The notes: a model not told the origin generated them from the letters alone. A stretch of DNA of 64,000 nucleotides from Vibrio marisflavi CECT 7928 (GCF_921294215.1 NZ_CAKLDM010000002.1:434001-498000), one strand, 5' to 3'. Positions 17,083-27,836 are shown, counted from the first letter of the stretch. Program-made: numbers and translations.

Positions 17083-17330
17083 ACAACAGTTTTGTATGCT
17101 GTTCGGTGGATACTTCTGTAGCCCTAGAGGGAGTGATAGTTTCTAGCTATTTGATATTGAGCTTTTTTTGTCAATCTTGCTTTGATTCATTGATAGTTAT
17201 ATATCTTGTGAGATTATTTAAAGTCAGCAATGCACACTACAAATGGCTGTGTATTACCTACGATAGTCGCTGGCTATTATTTTAAGTAAACCCCATAACC
17301 TTTTTCGTAAGGCTACAGGGTTTATATCAA
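17025..17330. other. Intergenic region upstream of the YerC-like gene
   Basis: 306 bases. It holds the repeats described at 17022-17082 and, near 17290-17325, a weak imperfect hairpin (AAACCC...GGGTTT) downstream of the binding-protein gene. An 81-codon frame on the plus strand has no SD and no recognisable features and I do not count it as a gene. Confidence 0.5.
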
Positions 17331-18074
17331 TTACTTAATACCGTACTTTGAAAGGATGGCATCGAATGTGCCATTGGCTTTTATTTCCGCTAAACCTTTG
17401 TTGTATGCATCAATGTAGGTTTTGCCATTCGCGTTGGCAGTGCCTGAGGTGACATGTAATGGATTTTCCGATAATGCCTTTTTGGTAAAGGCGAACTCAC
17501 TTTGATTCAGTCCTGACTTTTCCATAATCGATAGTGCTACTAATTTGTCTTCAAGTGTTAAATCAACACGCTTCGCTAGTAGCTTTTTCAGGTTTGAAAC
17601 TAAGTCACCTGCTTCAGGTTTTTTGAAGTTGGTTGCATTTAGGAAGGCATCGCCATATCCATAGCCTCTTACAATACCCACTACTTTCCCATCGAGACTA
17701 CTTAAGCCGGAGTATTCAAATGGGTCGCCTGCTCGTTTGATAAATGTCAGCTCGTTTGATAGATAAGGCTCGCTATAGAGTAAGAACTTCGTTCGCTCTT
17801 GGGTAAACCAAGTAGCGGGCAGTAGGTCTATTCGGCCTTTGGAGACTTCATCTAATGCGCGAGACCATGGGAGAATCTTGAAGTCTATTTCGTATCCTTG
17901 TGTTTTCATTGCTGCTTTGAGTAAGTCAATTGAAATACCATTACCTAAACTGCTTTTCTCAGTGACAAATGGTGGCCAAGGATCCTGAGCGGCTGTCAAC
18001 GTAGTGGAATTTACCTGAATTGAGAAAAATAACAGAATAGGTGCTAATAACCGAGTGCAAGATTTAATATCCAT
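17331..18074 (-). CDS. Periplasmic solute-binding protein, family 3 type
   Basis: A 247-residue protein with an N-terminal signal peptide (hydrophobic residues 9-23, cleavage probably near residue 23) and the two-lobed SBP_bac_3 fold: AAQDPWPPFVTE, GISIDLLKAAMKTQGYEIDF, DLLPATWFTQERTKFLLYSEPY. Such proteins bind amino acids or similar solutes in the periplasm. No ABC permease or ATPase gene adjoins it, so it is an orphan receptor or supplies a remote transporter. The ATG has an SD GGAGT. Confidence 0.8.
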   Translation of the reverse strand: MDIKSCTRLLAPILLFFSIQVNSTTLTAAQDPWPPFVTEKSSLGNGISIDLLKAAMKTQGYEIDFKILPWSRALDEVSKGRIDLLPATWFTQERTKFLLYSEPYLSNELTFIKRAGDPFEYSGLSSLDGKVVGIVRGYGYGDAFLNATNFKKPEAGDLVSNLKKLLAKRVDLTLEDKLVALSIMEKSGLNQSEFAFTKKALSENPLHVTSGTANANGKTYIDAYNKGLAEIKANGTFDAILSKYGIK

Positions 18075-18255
18075 CTAAATACTCCTCCATGAGTCAATAG
18101 GTTGCCGTATGGTAGCAATTACACTAGCCGTACTAACAAAATTATAGACAGGAGTTATTGGGTCAGGGATAAATTATTGGATTTGTTTAGCGAAGAATGT
18201 ACAAAAGGTGTGTTCAACCGAAACACACCTTTAATTAACAATATGCGAGAAGGGG

Positions 18256-18582
18256 TTATTTTGAAATGCTTAGCATAGTTCCTGATTTGCACTTAAACGT
18301 ATAGTACTTGCGGCTTTCATTGAATTTCCCTAGTCCTTCCCCGTGACAGTACTCCACGTTGATGTCTTTCATTGTTTCCAATGTCTTTTCGTCCTTCAGA
18401 GCAAACTTAGAACCGTCGGAACAGACTATTCGAACGCGGCCATCTTCACTAACGGAGTATACTTTTACTTCTGTGTTGCAGAGTTCAAATGAGGCTTCAC
18501 GGTAGTTGTCTTCCTGAGTATTTGATGAGCAACCTACAAGGAGAGCTGAAGTAATGAAGGCTAAAAATCCAATTTTGTTCAT
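18256..18582 (-). CDS. Small predicted lipoprotein
   Basis: A 108-residue protein with a type II signal peptide ending in the lipobox LVGC (Cys18). Serines at +2 and +3 predict outer-membrane sorting. The mature part has four further cysteines (in SFELCNTEV, VRIVCSDG, EYCHGEG and FKCKSG), which may form two disulfides. I do not recognise the family. SD GGAT precedes the ATG. It stands alone between the binding-protein gene and lipA. Confidence 0.7.
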   Translation of the reverse strand: MNKIGFLAFITSALLVGCSSNTQEDNYREASFELCNTEVKVYSVSEDGRVRIVCSDGSKFALKDEKTLETMKDINVEYCHGEGLGKFNESRKYYTFKCKSGTMLSISK

Positions 18583-18695
18583 CGCTAATCCTTAGCTATT
18601 CGCAATTTCACAATAAGTTATTTAGCTTAGCGTATAGAACAATATAAATATATTCAAGAAACGGGGAGAGTGTTTTCGGGGCTGTTAGCATTTTG

Positions 18696-18730
18696 AAGAG
18701 AAGAAGCGAGAAATTCTGCTTCTTCTCTTT
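18696..18730 (-). terminator. lipA terminator
   Basis: AAGAGAAGAAGC / GCTTCTTCTCTT stem, 17 bases past the lipA stop on the minus strand. Confidence 0.7.
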
Positions 18731-18746
18731 GAGCTAGCGGAGTAGG

Positions 18747-19712
18747 TTACTTGACCTCTTCCCCTTTAGCTTGAAGGTCTGCGTGATAAGAAGAACGCAC
18801 AAACGGACCACATGCTGCATGAGTAAACCCAAGCTCCAAAGCGATTTCTTTAAGCTCTTCAAACTCAGCTGGTGGAACGTAACGTTCTACTGGCAGGTGA
18901 TGGCGGCTAGGCGCTAGATATTGGCCTAGTGTTAGCATAGTTACACCATGTTCGCGTAGGTCTTTCAATACTTCGACGATTTCTTCTTTCGTTTCACCCA
19001 GCCCCATCATCAAGCCTGATTTAGTTGGAACGTCTGGATGCTGTTCTTTAAACTTCTTCAGCAAATTTAGTGACCACTTGTAGTTCGCTCCCGGTCTAGC
19101 TTTGCGGTATAGGCGAGGCGCAGTTTCTAGGTTGTGGTTGAAGACATCTGGTGGATTGTCTTTTAGAAGTTCAAGCGCAGTGTCCATGCGACCACGGAAA
19201 TCAGGTACTAGTGTTTCAATACGGATTTCAGGGTTGAGTGCACGAATCTCTTTATTACAGTTGGCAAAGTGCTCAGCACCGCCATCACGTAAATCATCAC
19301 GGTCAACAGAAGTGATCACCACATATTTAAGCTTCATATCTTTGATTGTTTGAGCGAGCTTTTGTGGTTCGTTAGCTTCTGGAGCGAGTGGACGGCCATG
19401 AGCAACGTCGCAGAATGGGCAGCGGCGAGTACAAATCGCACCCAAAATCATAAAGGTTGCAGTGCCGTGGTTAAAACACTCAGCAAGGTTTGGGCAAGAA
19501 GCTTCTTCACAAACAGAGTGAAGGTTATTTTTGCGCATTGCTGATTTGATATCTTGAATTCGCTGACTGTCTGCTGGGAGCTTTATTCTCATCCATTCCG
19601 GTTTACGAAGTACTTCTTTTTGCTCCGTTGGCATGTTCTTCACAGGAATCAGTGCCATTTTATCGGCGTCACGGTATTTTACGCCTTTCTCCATCTGGAT
19701 TGGTTTACTCAT
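18747..19712 (-). CDS. lipA: Lipoyl synthase
   Basis: Radical SAM enzyme that inserts two sulfurs into the octanoyl group on lipoyl domains. Length 321, equal to the E. coli enzyme. Auxiliary cluster cysteines are Cys68, Cys73 and Cys79; the radical SAM cysteines Cys94, Cys98 and Cys101 lie in CTRRCPFC; the C-terminal RSSYHA supplies the serine ligand. The ATG at 19712 was chosen over a TTG at 19739. It overlaps the end of lipB by 8 bases, so the two are translated from one message. Confidence 0.98.
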   Translation of the reverse strand: MSKPIQMEKGVKYRDADKMALIPVKNMPTEQKEVLRKPEWMRIKLPADSQRIQDIKSAMRKNNLHSVCEEASCPNLAECFNHGTATFMILGAICTRRCPFCDVAHGRPLAPEANEPQKLAQTIKDMKLKYVVITSVDRDDLRDGGAEHFANCNKEIRALNPEIRIETLVPDFRGRMDTALELLKDNPPDVFNHNLETAPRLYRKARPGANYKWSLNLLKKFKEQHPDVPTKSGLMMGLGETKEEIVEVLKDLREHGVTMLTLGQYLAPSRHHLPVERYVPPAEFEELKEIALELGFTHAACGPFVRSSYHADLQAKGEEVK

Positions 19713-20358
19713 GATTATTTGCTTCTGTAATAAATTCAACGTGCTCGTAGTTGAGCATTGATACGAGCTCTTGTATAAGCTGCTGCTCTACAGCTTCTAA
19801 TGAATCAGGGCCGCCAAGCTGGCTAACTTGTACCATTTCCATACCTTCATAGCCGCAAGGGTTAATGCGTTGGAAAGGGGATAGGTCCATATTGACGTTA
19901 AGCGCAAGGCCGTGAAAAGAACAGCCTTTGCGGATGCGTAGCCCTAAAGAACAAATTTTCTTGTTATTTACGTAAACACCAGGCGCATCTGGCCTAGCAT
20001 TAGATTCGATATTATACGACTTCAGAGTATCAATTACGATGTTTTCGATATGAGTGACTAAATCTCTCACTCCTAGCTTTTTACGCCTTAAATTAATCAA
20101 AAAATACGCAACTAATTGGCCGGGGCCATGATAGGTTACTTGGCCTCCGCGATCACTTTGCACCACGGGAATGTCTCCGGGCGCTAAAACGTGCTCGGCT
20201 TTACCGGCTTGGCCTTGAGTAAAGACTGGGTTGTGTTCAACTAACCAAACTTCATCGAGACTGTCTTCATTTCGATTGTCAGTGAATTCATGCATGGCTT
20301 TCCAGACAGGAAGATAATCTTGTCGGCCAAGTTTTTTCACAATCAGTTGGTCTTGCAT
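19705..20358 (-). CDS. lipB: Octanoyltransferase
   Basis: Transfers octanoate from acyl carrier protein to the lipoyl domain lysine, providing the substrate for LipA. The 217-residue protein has the signature [13 protein letters not shown] (70-82), the KKICSLGLR block with the catalytic lysine, and the catalytic Cys168 in INPCGYE. The ATG at 20358 has AGGAA about 8 bases upstream; a longer frame to 20406 adds a non-conserved Cys-rich stretch and was not used. ybeD lies upstream on the same strand, separated by a terminator. Confidence 0.96.
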   Translation of the reverse strand: MQDQLIVKKLGRQDYLPVWKAMHEFTDNRNEDSLDEVWLVEHNPVFTQGQAGKAEHVLAPGDIPVVQSDRGGQVTYHGPGQLVAYFLINLRRKKLGVRDLVTHIENIVIDTLKSYNIESNARPDAPGVYVNNKKICSLGLRIRKGCSFHGLALNVNMDLSPFQRINPCGYEGMEMVQVSQLGGPDSLEAVEQQLIQELVSMLNYEHVEFITEANNHE

Positions 20359-20463
20359 ACCCAATTTCCTTTGGCAAAAGCCAATACAACTACAAAGATT
20401 TCGCATTATAAATGGATTGCAGCTTAGGAGCTACTTTATGCAATAACTTTCTTTAGCTAATAA

Positions 20464-20485
20464 AAAAGCAGCTTGCGCTGCTTTT
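20464..20485 (-). terminator. ybeD terminator
   Basis: AAAAGCAGC / GCTGCTTTT stem with a run of T residues on the minus strand, between ybeD and lipB. Confidence 0.85.
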
Positions 20486-20512
20486 CTAAAATTCTTTAGG
20501 CTATAAGCTTGG

Positions 20513-20791
20513 TTACAGAACCATTCTTACGATATCTATTTCACCAAGTTCTTTGTACAGAGTTTCAACCTGTTCGATAGATGTTGCTGTGATATTAATA
20601 GAAACAGAGTGATAGTTACCTTTTGCACTTGGTTTTAGCGTTGGGCTATAGTCGCCAGGTGCGTGTCGTTGGATTACTTCGAGCACTTTTTCTGTCAATT
20701 CAGGTTTAGCATGCCCCATAACCTTGTAAGTAAATGAGCAAGGAAATTCGAGCAGATCTTTCAATTTAGCGTCTGAATTAATGTTCAACAT
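20513..20791 (-). CDS. ybeD: YbeD / DUF493 family protein
   Basis: A 92-residue cytoplasmic protein of the YbeD family (ACT-like alpha-beta fold). Features: [16 protein letters not shown] near the N terminus and [14 protein letters not shown] in the middle. The biochemical role is not established; the position between dacA and lipB is conserved in gamma-proteobacteria. The ATG has GGAG 8 bases upstream. Confidence 0.92.
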   Translation of the reverse strand: MLNINSDAKLKDLLEFPCSFTYKVMGHAKPELTEKVLEVIQRHAPGDYSPTLKPSAKGNYHSVSINITATSIEQVETLYKELGEIDIVRMVL

Positions 20792-20902
20792 TATAGAGGC
20801 TCCAACAATATCGATAGTAACAAGGGCGCAATAGTACTGCCAATTAGACTCGATCTCAAGGGGAAGAGAAGTCAGAGACTTTCTTCCCGTAAAAACTAGA
20901 CT

Positions 20903-22084
20903 CTAAAATAGACCTTTAAAAAATAGTACGATGTGATCCCATAGTCGACTAAAGAAGCCGCCTTGTTCAACATTATCAAGTGCTACCAGTGGATACTGAG
21001 CAACATCTTTACCATCGAGCTGATAGAAGAGTTTACCAACAACTTCGCCTTTCTTAATCGGTGCTTCGAGGGCTTTTTCAAGTACAAAACTAGCGGTTAG
21101 GTTTTTAGCTTGTCCTCTAGGTAGAGTGACATAAGTATTTTCGTTCACTCCCAGCGCGATCATGTCTTGGTTACCCATCCAAACTCTATCTTTGATAAAA
21201 GTTTCGCCAGCTTTGTGTGGCTCGACGGTTTCGAAGAAGCGGAAACCATAGGTAAGCAATTTTTTGCTTTCTGCTACGCGAGCATTTGTGCTTTTGGTTC
21301 CCATTACAACGGAAATTAGTCGCATGTCGCCTTGAGTAGCGGAAGTGACTAGGTTATACCCTGCGTTACTTGTGTGGCCAGTTTTTATACCGTCTACGTT
21401 TAGGCTGCTATCCCAAAGTAGGCTATTGCGGTTGTATTGGGTGATGCCGTTGTAAGTAAACTTTTTCTGTGCGTAGATTTTATATTCTTCAGGAACATCT
21501 CGAATGAGCGCTTGTGCCAGCACCGCCATGTCATACGGCGTGGTATAAAGATTTGGGTTGTCTAGGCCGTGAACATTGGTGAAATGTGAGTCTTTCATGC
21601 CAATTTTTTTCGCCCAAGAGTTCATCAAATCGACAAATGCACCCTGAGAGCCAGCAATGTATTCTGCCATTGCAACACATGCATCATTGCCTGAGTCAAT
21701 AATGATGCCCTTGTTTAAATCCTCTACAGAAACTTGGGTGCCCACTTCAATGAACATCTTTGAAGAGTCAGGAAAGTTTTTTGCCCACGCATCTTTACTT
21801 ATAGTGACTTTATCGTCTCTATGGATGTTGCCGTGTTTGATCTCTTGACCAATCACATAGCTAGTTAGCATTTTGGTTAAGCTTGCTGGGTGCATCTTGC
21901 TGTTCATGTTGTTTTCAGCAAGTATTTTTCCAGAGTTGTAGTCCATTAATACGTAGCCTTTTGCGGCGATGTCTGGAGCATCGGGAATCACCATGGGAGT
22001 CGCATAGGCTGAGAATATTGAGAAGGTCGCTGAAAGGGCAGCTACCGAAGAAAAAATTGATTTGAGAAATGTAGTTTTTTTCAT
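20903..22084 (-). CDS. dacA: D-alanyl-D-alanine carboxypeptidase (PBP5/6 type)
   Basis: Removes the terminal D-Ala from peptidoglycan pentapeptides in the periplasm. The 393-residue protein has a signal peptide (about 1-29), the penicillin-binding motifs SLTK (68-71), SGN (131-133) and KTG (234-236), a beta-rich PBP5 C-terminal domain, and a C-terminal amphipathic helix (FFSRLWDHIVLFFKGLF) for membrane attachment. The ATG at 22084 gives a normal signal peptide; the TTG at 22126 would bury it. It lies downstream of rlpA. Confidence 0.96.
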   Translation of the reverse strand: MKKTTFLKSIFSSVAALSATFSIFSAYATPMVIPDAPDIAAKGYVLMDYNSGKILAENNMNSKMHPASLTKMLTSYVIGQEIKHGNIHRDDKVTISKDAWAKNFPDSSKMFIEVGTQVSVEDLNKGIIIDSGNDACVAMAEYIAGSQGAFVDLMNSWAKKIGMKDSHFTNVHGLDNPNLYTTPYDMAVLAQALIRDVPEEYKIYAQKKFTYNGITQYNRNSLLWDSSLNVDGIKTGHTSNAGYNLVTSATQGDMRLISVVMGTKSTNARVAESKKLLTYGFRFFETVEPHKAGETFIKDRVWMGNQDMIALGVNENTYVTLPRGQAKNLTASFVLEKALEAPIKKGEVVGKLFYQLDGKDVAQYPLVALDNVEQGGFFSRLWDHIVLFFKGLF

Positions 22085-22155
22085 GTCAGTACAATGTGTT
22101 TTCACATCCAAGTAATACAATTGCAAAAAGAAACTAGCCTAAGGCTAAGTACACT

Positions 22156-22938
22156 CTAACGAGTAACGGCCTGCTTCCTGATAAATGCGGTTGAGTAACC
22201 GAGCCGTTTAACTTCGTTTAGAGCTTTCTGAGTTGAGTTATAGTCTTCAAACGGACCTAAATATATTCTATATAGGCCCTTATTGCTATTGATATAGCTA
22301 CCAACTGACAACTTATGAGCTAGGTTTTTCGCTAAGCTTTTCGAGCGACTTTCATCGCTTGAAGAGGCGACCTGGATGGCGTATTTCTGGAGAGCAGCCA
22401 CTTTATGCTTTGCGGTCGGCTTTGGAACACTAATGTACTGAATTTCTACATTGGCTGTCCCTGTTTTGATTACGCCCAGTTTGCTCGCTGCTGCATAGCT
22501 GAGGTCAATGATCCTACCTTCATGGAAAGGGCCTCGGTCGTTAACGCGAACGATGGCTGTTTTTCCATTGTCTAGGTTAGTGACCTTAACGTAGCTCGGA
22601 ATCGGCAAGGTTTTATGCGCGGCCGTCATGGAGTACATGTCGTACACCTCTCCATTTGAGGTGTAGTGACCGTGGAATTTTTTACCGTACCATGAGGCTT
22701 TACCTTTTTCGGTAAATCCTTTCGGATTTTTGATTATATGATAGCGGTGGCCACGCAATGTATAGTCTTTGTTCCCCCCTCGGCTAAAAGGTTCATATTG
22801 CGGTACAGCATTCTCGATATGAGAGGTGGAAATCGGCTTCTTAGGAGCGACATCATTGGAAATGCTATAGCGGCTAGATGATGAGCAACCAGCTAATGCA
22901 ATCCCAGCGGCGATTACAGTAAGAGTTTTCAGCTTCAT
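22156..22938 (-). CDS. rlpA: Rare lipoprotein A, septal ring lytic transglycosylase
   Basis: Outer-membrane lipoprotein that cleaves denuded peptidoglycan strands. The 260 residues contain a lipobox LAGC (Cys18), the double-psi beta-barrel (GKASWYGKKFHGHYTSNGE, then RVNDRGPFHEGRIIDLS with the catalytic Asp) and a C-terminal SPOR domain from about residue 183 for binding denuded glycan. It starts 3 bases after the rodA stop, in the elongasome operon. Confidence 0.96.
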   Translation of the reverse strand: MKLKTLTVIAAGIALAGCSSSSRYSISNDVAPKKPISTSHIENAVPQYEPFSRGGNKDYTLRGHRYHIIKNPKGFTEKGKASWYGKKFHGHYTSNGEVYDMYSMTAAHKTLPIPSYVKVTNLDNGKTAIVRVNDRGPFHEGRIIDLSYAAASKLGVIKTGTANVEIQYISVPKPTAKHKVAALQKYAIQVASSSDESRSKSLAKNLAHKLSVGSYINSNKGLYRIYLGPFEDYNSTQKALNEVKRLGYSTAFIRKQAVTR

Positions 22939-22941
22939 TAA

Positions 22942-24063
22942 TTAGTTCGCCTTGGAGAATGCTTTTCGGTGAGTATGAATCGACATAATCATGCCAAATC
23001 CAGCCATGATAGTAACCATAGAGGTGCCGCCATAACTGATCAGTGGAAGTGGTACGCCAACAACAGGAAGTATGCCGCTTACCATCCCCATGTTCACAAA
23101 TACGTAAACGAAAAAGCTTAATGTTAAGCTGCCGGCCATCATTCGACCAAATGCGGTTTGTGAATTACTGGCTAGGTATAAACCTCGGCCAATCACAAAT
23201 AAATAGGCGGCAAGCAAAACTAAGCTACCAATTAGCCCCCACTCTTCAGCGATAACGGCGAAGATAAAGTCGGTATGTCTTTCTGGTACAAACTCGAGCT
23301 GAGACTGGGTGCCATGCAGCCAGCCCTTTCCTAACAATCCACCAGAGCCAATCGCAATTTTACTTTGAATGATGTGGTATCCAGCACCGAGAGGATCAGA
23401 CTCTGGATTGAATAAGGTCATAACCCGAAGCTTCTGATAAGGCTTCATTAAGAAAAACCAAAGTATTGGTAGAAAACCGCCAAGTGCCACAGCCGCTGCC
23501 GCGATAATTCTCCAGCTGATACCCGCAAGGAAGATAACAAAAATACCTGAAGCAGCGATTAATATTGAAGTGCCAAGGTCGGGTTGTTTTGCAATTAGAA
23601 TTGTCGGGATGAAAACCAACACCAACGACATAATAATGGTTTGAAAGCTAGGTGGTAGAGAGCGTTTACCGATAAAGCGAGCCACCATTAGCGGAACAGC
23701 AATTTTCAGCAACTCTGAAGGTTGAAAGCGCACAAAACCAATGTCTAGCCAGCGCTGCGCACCTTTTGACGATTCACCAAATAGCAGTACGCAGACCAAT
23801 AAAACTGTACCGACAAAATACAATAATGGCGCGAGTGCTTCATAAGTCCTTGGGGGGATCTGCGCGACTAGTAACATAACGCCAAGTGACAAGCCCATAC
23901 GCATAGCTTGTCTGTCCATCACCTGCATACTTTGTCCGCTTGCGCTATACATGACAATCAAGCCAAAACCCATGATGACTAGCAAGCCAAGTACCAGTTG
24001 CAGGTCAATATGAAAGCGTTCGAAAAACGCTCTGTTTTGACCTGTTGAAGGATCTAGATCCAT
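22942..24063 (-). CDS. rodA: Peptidoglycan glycosyltransferase RodA
   Basis: SEDS-family polymerase that works with PBP2 in cell elongation. It has 373 residues and about ten transmembrane segments, with the SEDS block [20 protein letters not shown] and the C-terminal [13 protein letters not shown]. Its ATG overlaps the mrdA stop by one base (TAATG), so the two are translationally coupled. Confidence 0.97.
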   Translation of the reverse strand: MDLDPSTGQNRAFFERFHIDLQLVLGLLVIMGFGLIVMYSASGQSMQVMDRQAMRMGLSLGVMLLVAQIPPRTYEALAPLLYFVGTVLLVCVLLFGESSKGAQRWLDIGFVRFQPSELLKIAVPLMVARFIGKRSLPPSFQTIIMSLVLVFIPTILIAKQPDLGTSILIAASGIFVIFLAGISWRIIAAAAVALGGFLPILWFFLMKPYQKLRVMTLFNPESDPLGAGYHIIQSKIAIGSGGLLGKGWLHGTQSQLEFVPERHTDFIFAVIAEEWGLIGSLVLLAAYLFVIGRGLYLASNSQTAFGRMMAGSLTLSFFVYVFVNMGMVSGILPVVGVPLPLISYGGTSMVTIMAGFGMIMSIHTHRKAFSKAN

Positions 24064-25955
24064 TATTTTTCTACCTCGTTTTTATCGCCTAAAAGGGCGT
24101 AATCAAGAACTTTACGGACAAAGGAGCCCCCTTGGCTAGAACCACCACCGGCATTTTCTAAAACGACGGTGACGATAAAGCGGGGATCTTTATAAGGTGC
24201 AAATGCAGTGAACAAAGCGTGATCGCGTAAATGTTCTGCAAGTTCTTCTGCGTTGTAGTCTTCGTCTTCGCCCAAACCAAAGACCTGCGCTGTGCCAGAT
24301 TTTCCTCCACTGACATATTTAGTATTTTTAAAGTAATGTCGAGCCGTGCCTGTTTTACCGTGGTTAACTAAATTCATTCCATGCAGTGCTATGTCCCAAT
24401 ACCGTTCAGGTACATTATTAATCGAGTTTGGTGAGCTTGGATATTTCTCTAAAACTTGTTTGTCAAAGCTCTCCCCACTGTCAATTGTGGCGCGAAGCAG
24501 GTGTGGTGAAATCACTTTACCGTGATTGACGAGCACCGAAGTCGCTTTTGCTATTTGAATGGGCGTTGCGGTCCAATAACCCTGTCCAATTCCGACAGGG
24601 ATAGTATCACCCTCATACCAAGGGGTTTTGTGTCGTAGTTGTTTCCAATCTCTTGTGGGCATGTTTGCTTTACTTTCTTCGTGAATATCCACACCGGTAT
24701 ATTCACCAAAGCCAAACAGCTTCATCCAGCGAGAAATGTCGTCAATTCCCATGTCATAGGCGACTTGATAAAAGAACGTATCAACTGACTCTTCAATTGC
24801 CTTCGTAATATTGACAACACCGTGCCCCCAACGTTTCCAATCGCGATAGATTTTTTTGGTTTTTGAATTTGGAATACGCCAATAGCCAGGATCGTTACGG
24901 CTTGTCCTAGGGGTAATGATGCCTTCTTTCAATGCTGCGATTGCCATGAAAGGCTTAATCGTTGAGGCGGGAGGGTAAATCCCCAAAGTGGCCCTGTTTA
25001 CTAGTGGGCGGTTTTTATTTTCGAGCAAGTCCCGGAAGTCCCGGCTAGAAATGCCGCGAACAAACGAGTTTGGATCGTAACTTGGGCTAGATACCATGGC
25101 TAAAATGCCGTCATCTTTAGGGTCGAGCACAACGGCACTGCCGCGCCTTCCTTTCAGAAGCTTATAAACGTACTCTTGCAGTTTGATATCTAGGTTTAGA
25201 ACAATATCCTTACCTGGAATAGGTGGAACATACTTCAACCTGCGAATGACTCGACCACGACTGTTTACTTCAACCTCTTGATACCCTGCTGTGCCATGAA
25301 GTAAATCTTCGTAGTAGCGCTCGATACCGATTTTGCCGATAAATCGAGAAGCTTGATAATTGGATTCTTTCCCTTCATTTGCTAGGCGCTGAAGATCTCT
25401 GTCGTTGATTCGAGATACGTAACCTATGGTGTGCGTCATCATCTCGCCATACGGATAGTAGCGAGTCAGACTTGCATTGACGGTGACACCGGGAAAAGAG
25501 TGTTGTTTAACGGAGAACTTAGCCACTTGCTCTGGTGTAAGGTGAGTCAAAATCGGAATTGACTTAAAGCGGCGACTGCGTCTGAGCTCTTTTTTAAAAT
25601 CTTCGACTTGATCGGGCGTAATGACCAAAATCTTGCGCAAGCCAGATATAGTGTCGTCCATGTTTTCGACTTCTTCAGGAGTGATTTCCAGATCGAAAAC
25701 AGGCCGGTTCTCAGCTAGTATGACACCATTTCGGTCATAAATAAGTCCCCTTGTGGGGGCAATGGGGACGATTTGAATTCGGTTGTCGTTGGAGCGAGTT
25801 TGGTAGTCCTGATAGCCACTGATTTGTAGGTTGTAAAAGTTAACAACCAGTAGGCCAAGCAGAAACACGATTCCAATAAATGCAGCAATTGCGCGAAACT
25901 TAAATAGTCGTGCTTCTGCCTTATAATCCCTTATTTGACTGCGCTTGCGTAACAT
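24063..25955 (-). CDS. mrdA: Penicillin-binding protein 2, transpeptidase
   Basis: Class B PBP that cross-links peptidoglycan during elongation. The 630 residues comprise a membrane anchor (21-45), a pedestal or dimerisation domain (about 65-240) and a transpeptidase domain with STIK (331-334), SVD (390-392) and KSGT (552-555). It lies 6 bases after rlmH and overlaps rodA, its glycosyltransferase partner. Confidence 0.97.
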   Translation of the reverse strand: MLRKRSQIRDYKAEARLFKFRAIAAFIGIVFLLGLLVVNFYNLQISGYQDYQTRSNDNRIQIVPIAPTRGLIYDRNGVILAENRPVFDLEITPEEVENMDDTISGLRKILVITPDQVEDFKKELRRSRRFKSIPILTHLTPEQVAKFSVKQHSFPGVTVNASLTRYYPYGEMMTHTIGYVSRINDRDLQRLANEGKESNYQASRFIGKIGIERYYEDLLHGTAGYQEVEVNSRGRVIRRLKYVPPIPGKDIVLNLDIKLQEYVYKLLKGRRGSAVVLDPKDDGILAMVSSPSYDPNSFVRGISSRDFRDLLENKNRPLVNRATLGIYPPASTIKPFMAIAALKEGIITPRTSRNDPGYWRIPNSKTKKIYRDWKRWGHGVVNITKAIEESVDTFFYQVAYDMGIDDISRWMKLFGFGEYTGVDIHEESKANMPTRDWKQLRHKTPWYEGDTIPVGIGQGYWTATPIQIAKATSVLVNHGKVISPHLLRATIDSGESFDKQVLEKYPSSPNSINNVPERYWDIALHGMNLVNHGKTGTARHYFKNTKYVSGGKSGTAQVFGLGEDEDYNAEELAEHLRDHALFTAFAPYKDPRFIVTVVLENAGGGSSQGGSFVRKVLDYALLGDKNEVEK

Positions 25956-25961
25956 AAACTC

Positions 25962-26432
25962 TTATTCTCGATGATACGGGTGATTCGCGGTAATACTCCA
26001 AGCTCTATAAAGGCTCTCTGCCATTATCACTCTTACAAGAGGATGAGGAAGAGTCAAAGGTGAGAGTGACCAACTTTGATCTGCTGCAGCTTTACAAGCT
26101 GGTGCAAGTCCCTCTGGGCCACCAATTAAAATTGAAACGCTGCGAGCATCTAACTTCCATGCTTCTAGTTGTTCAGCTAATTGTTCTGTATCCCACCGTT
26201 TACCCGGAATATCGAGAGTAACAATTCGGTTTCCTTTTGGCACGGCGGCAAGCATCGCTTCGCCTTCTTTTTGCAATATTCTTGCAATATCAGCGTTTTT
26301 TCCTCGTTTTCCTGCAGGTATCTCAATAAGTTCCAATGGCATATCTGAGGGGAAACGGCGTCGATACTCTTGAAAGCCTTCTTCTACCCATTTTGGCATT
26401 TTAGTGCCGACAGCGATGAGCTGAATTTTCAT
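25962..26432 (-). CDS. rlmH: 23S rRNA pseudouridine-1915 N3-methyltransferase
   Basis: SPOUT methyltransferase acting on helix 69 of 23S rRNA in assembled 70S ribosomes. The 156-residue protein carries the trefoil-knot SAM site [12 protein letters not shown] and the C-terminal [20 protein letters not shown] block, ending HPYHRE as usual. It starts one base after rsfS. Confidence 0.97.
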   Translation of the reverse strand: MKIQLIAVGTKMPKWVEEGFQEYRRRFPSDMPLELIEIPAGKRGKNADIARILQKEGEAMLAAVPKGNRIVTLDIPGKRWDTEQLAEQLEAWKLDARSVSILIGGPEGLAPACKAAADQSWSLSPLTLPHPLVRVIMAESLYRAWSITANHPYHRE

Positions 26433-26433
26433 A

Positions 26434-26751
26434 TCAGCCCCACAGTTTTTCTAACTGATATAGCGCGCGTTGTTCGTCTTGCATTACGTGAAGCATGCTG
26501 CTGCCCATGTCGACAACGACCCATTCGCCTTCTGCTTCACCATCAATACCTATTGGCTCCATTCCAGCCTTCTTTACTTCAGAGGCGACATGTTCAGCGA
26601 TTGAGTTAACGTGACGTTTAGAAGTGCCAGTACAAATTACCATGTAGTCCGTCACACTAGATTTACCTTGTACGTCAATCGTTGTGATGTTTTGTGCTTT
26701 CATATCGTCTGCTTTGTCAGCAAGAAATAGAGTAAGTTCGTTCTGTTGCAA
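26434..26751 (-). CDS. rsfS: Ribosomal silencing factor
   Basis: Binds uL14 and blocks subunit joining when nutrients run low. The 105 residues match the E. coli length only if translation begins at the TTG at 26751, which has AGGA 7 bases upstream; the frame extends further to another TTG at 26775 without support. Conserved blocks are [16 protein letters not shown] and [18 protein letters not shown]. It is the first gene of rsfS-rlmH-mrdA-rodA-rlpA. Confidence 0.95.
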   Translation of the reverse strand: MQQNELTLFLADKADDMKAQNITTIDVQGKSSVTDYMVICTGTSKRHVNSIAEHVASEVKKAGMEPIGIDGEAEGEWVVVDMGSSMLHVMQDEQRALYQLEKLWG

Positions 26752-26795
26752 TGGATGGTCCTTACAATGATTCAATTCAGTTCTTTTGGCGGCGC

Positions 26796-26804
26796 ATTAT
26801 ATCA
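26796..26804 (-). promoter_or_regulatory. Extended -10 promoter of the rsfS operon
   Basis: TGA-TATAAT on the minus strand, 45 bases before the rsfS start in the short holA-rsfS gap. The -35 is weak, as is common with extended -10 elements. Confidence 0.55.
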
Positions 26805-27836
26805 TGCTTTGGCTGGGGTGAACGGCAGGCAGTCATTTGTACTGCAGAGCTGCACAGAGAGTTGACTCAACCATGGCCATGCAGAAAATGTAAAATCTGT
26901 TTTAGAGTGTAGTTCAACGTAAGCCAACGTGCTGATAGCATTACGTAATCTTTGTTTTGTTAGTCGATTTAATGCCGCACTATACAGAGGCTTTTTAGAT
27001 TGCCAAATTTTGTGTTGGCTGAACACTTGGTTGATATTGCTCTTCTTTAATTGGTCATGCATTTTAGAAAGTAGCATTAGCTCTTTCTGAATTGTTCGGA
27101 GTAGAACAACAGGTTCAGTGCCTTCAGATTGGAGTTGGTTGAGGATTTTCTGGCAGCGGTTCGCTTTGCCAGCTAATAAAGCATCGGTCCAATGGAAAGC
27201 CGTAAAGTGATTGTGACGGCTCAAAGACTCTTCCAAACGGACTAAATTAAGTTGGCCATCGGGATAATTAAGCGCCAATTTTTCTAAGCTTTGAACAAGA
27301 GCAGTTAGGTTTCCTTCGTGCCACTGAGCAAGCATTTGAGTCGCTTCCCTGTCAGGAGATAATCCCAGCTTTCTGCATCGAAATTGAACAAATTGAGATA
27401 AGCGCCCCGCATCTGGTGTGAGACAAGTTACCCAGCACCCGATTGAATGAAGGCTTTTAAACCACTTACTGTTCTCTTGGGCTTTCGTGAGTTTGCCACC
27501 AATTAATAACAGCAAAATATCGGGGCTGAGTGCTTGTTGTAACGATAGCAGTTCTTTGCTAATTGACGCATTGACACCTGAGTCAGGTAGGTCGAGTTCA
27601 ATTATCTTTTTACTACCAAACAAGCTCAATGATAAGCAGCAGTCGTGGATCTCTTGCCAATTAGTGGAGTCATTGATGACATACTTAAAGTGTTCATCAA
27701 AACCTTGTTTTTTGGCTTGTTGAGTAATGGCCTGCTGAGACTCATTAATTAGTAGAGGCTCGCTGCCAAACACCAAAAAGACAGGCTCTAGTTGCTTAGA
27801 TAAATGATCTTCGAGCCTGTCGGCATAGACTCTCAT
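26802..27836 (-). CDS. holA: DNA polymerase III delta subunit
   Basis: Opens the sliding clamp within the clamp loader. The 344 residues show the delta-subunit fold, with FLVFGSEPLLINESQQ at the N terminus and ARLSQFVQFRCRKLGLSP-type helical regions centrally. The start codon abuts the lptE stop with no gap. Confidence 0.95.
   Translation of the reverse strand: MRVYADRLEDHLSKQLEPVFLVFGSEPLLINESQQAITQQAKKQGFDEHFKYVINDSTNWQEIHDCCLSLSLFGSKKIIELDLPDSGVNASISKELLSLQQALSPDILLLLIGGKLTKAQENSKWFKSLHSIGCWVTCLTPDAGRLSQFVQFRCRKLGLSPDREATQMLAQWHEGNLTALVQSLEKLALNYPDGQLNLVRLEESLSRHNHFTAFHWTDALLAGKANRCQKILNQLQSEGTEPVVLLRTIQKELMLLSKMHDQLKKSNINQVFSQHKIWQSKKPLYSAALNRLTKQRLRNAISTLAYVELHSKTDFTFSAWPWLSQLSVQLCSTNDCLPFTPAKA

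Noticed and set aside
17040..17285. An 81-codon plus-strand frame upstream of the YerC-like gene
   Set aside because: No ribosome-binding site, no recognisable motif, and it covers the likely regulatory repeats.
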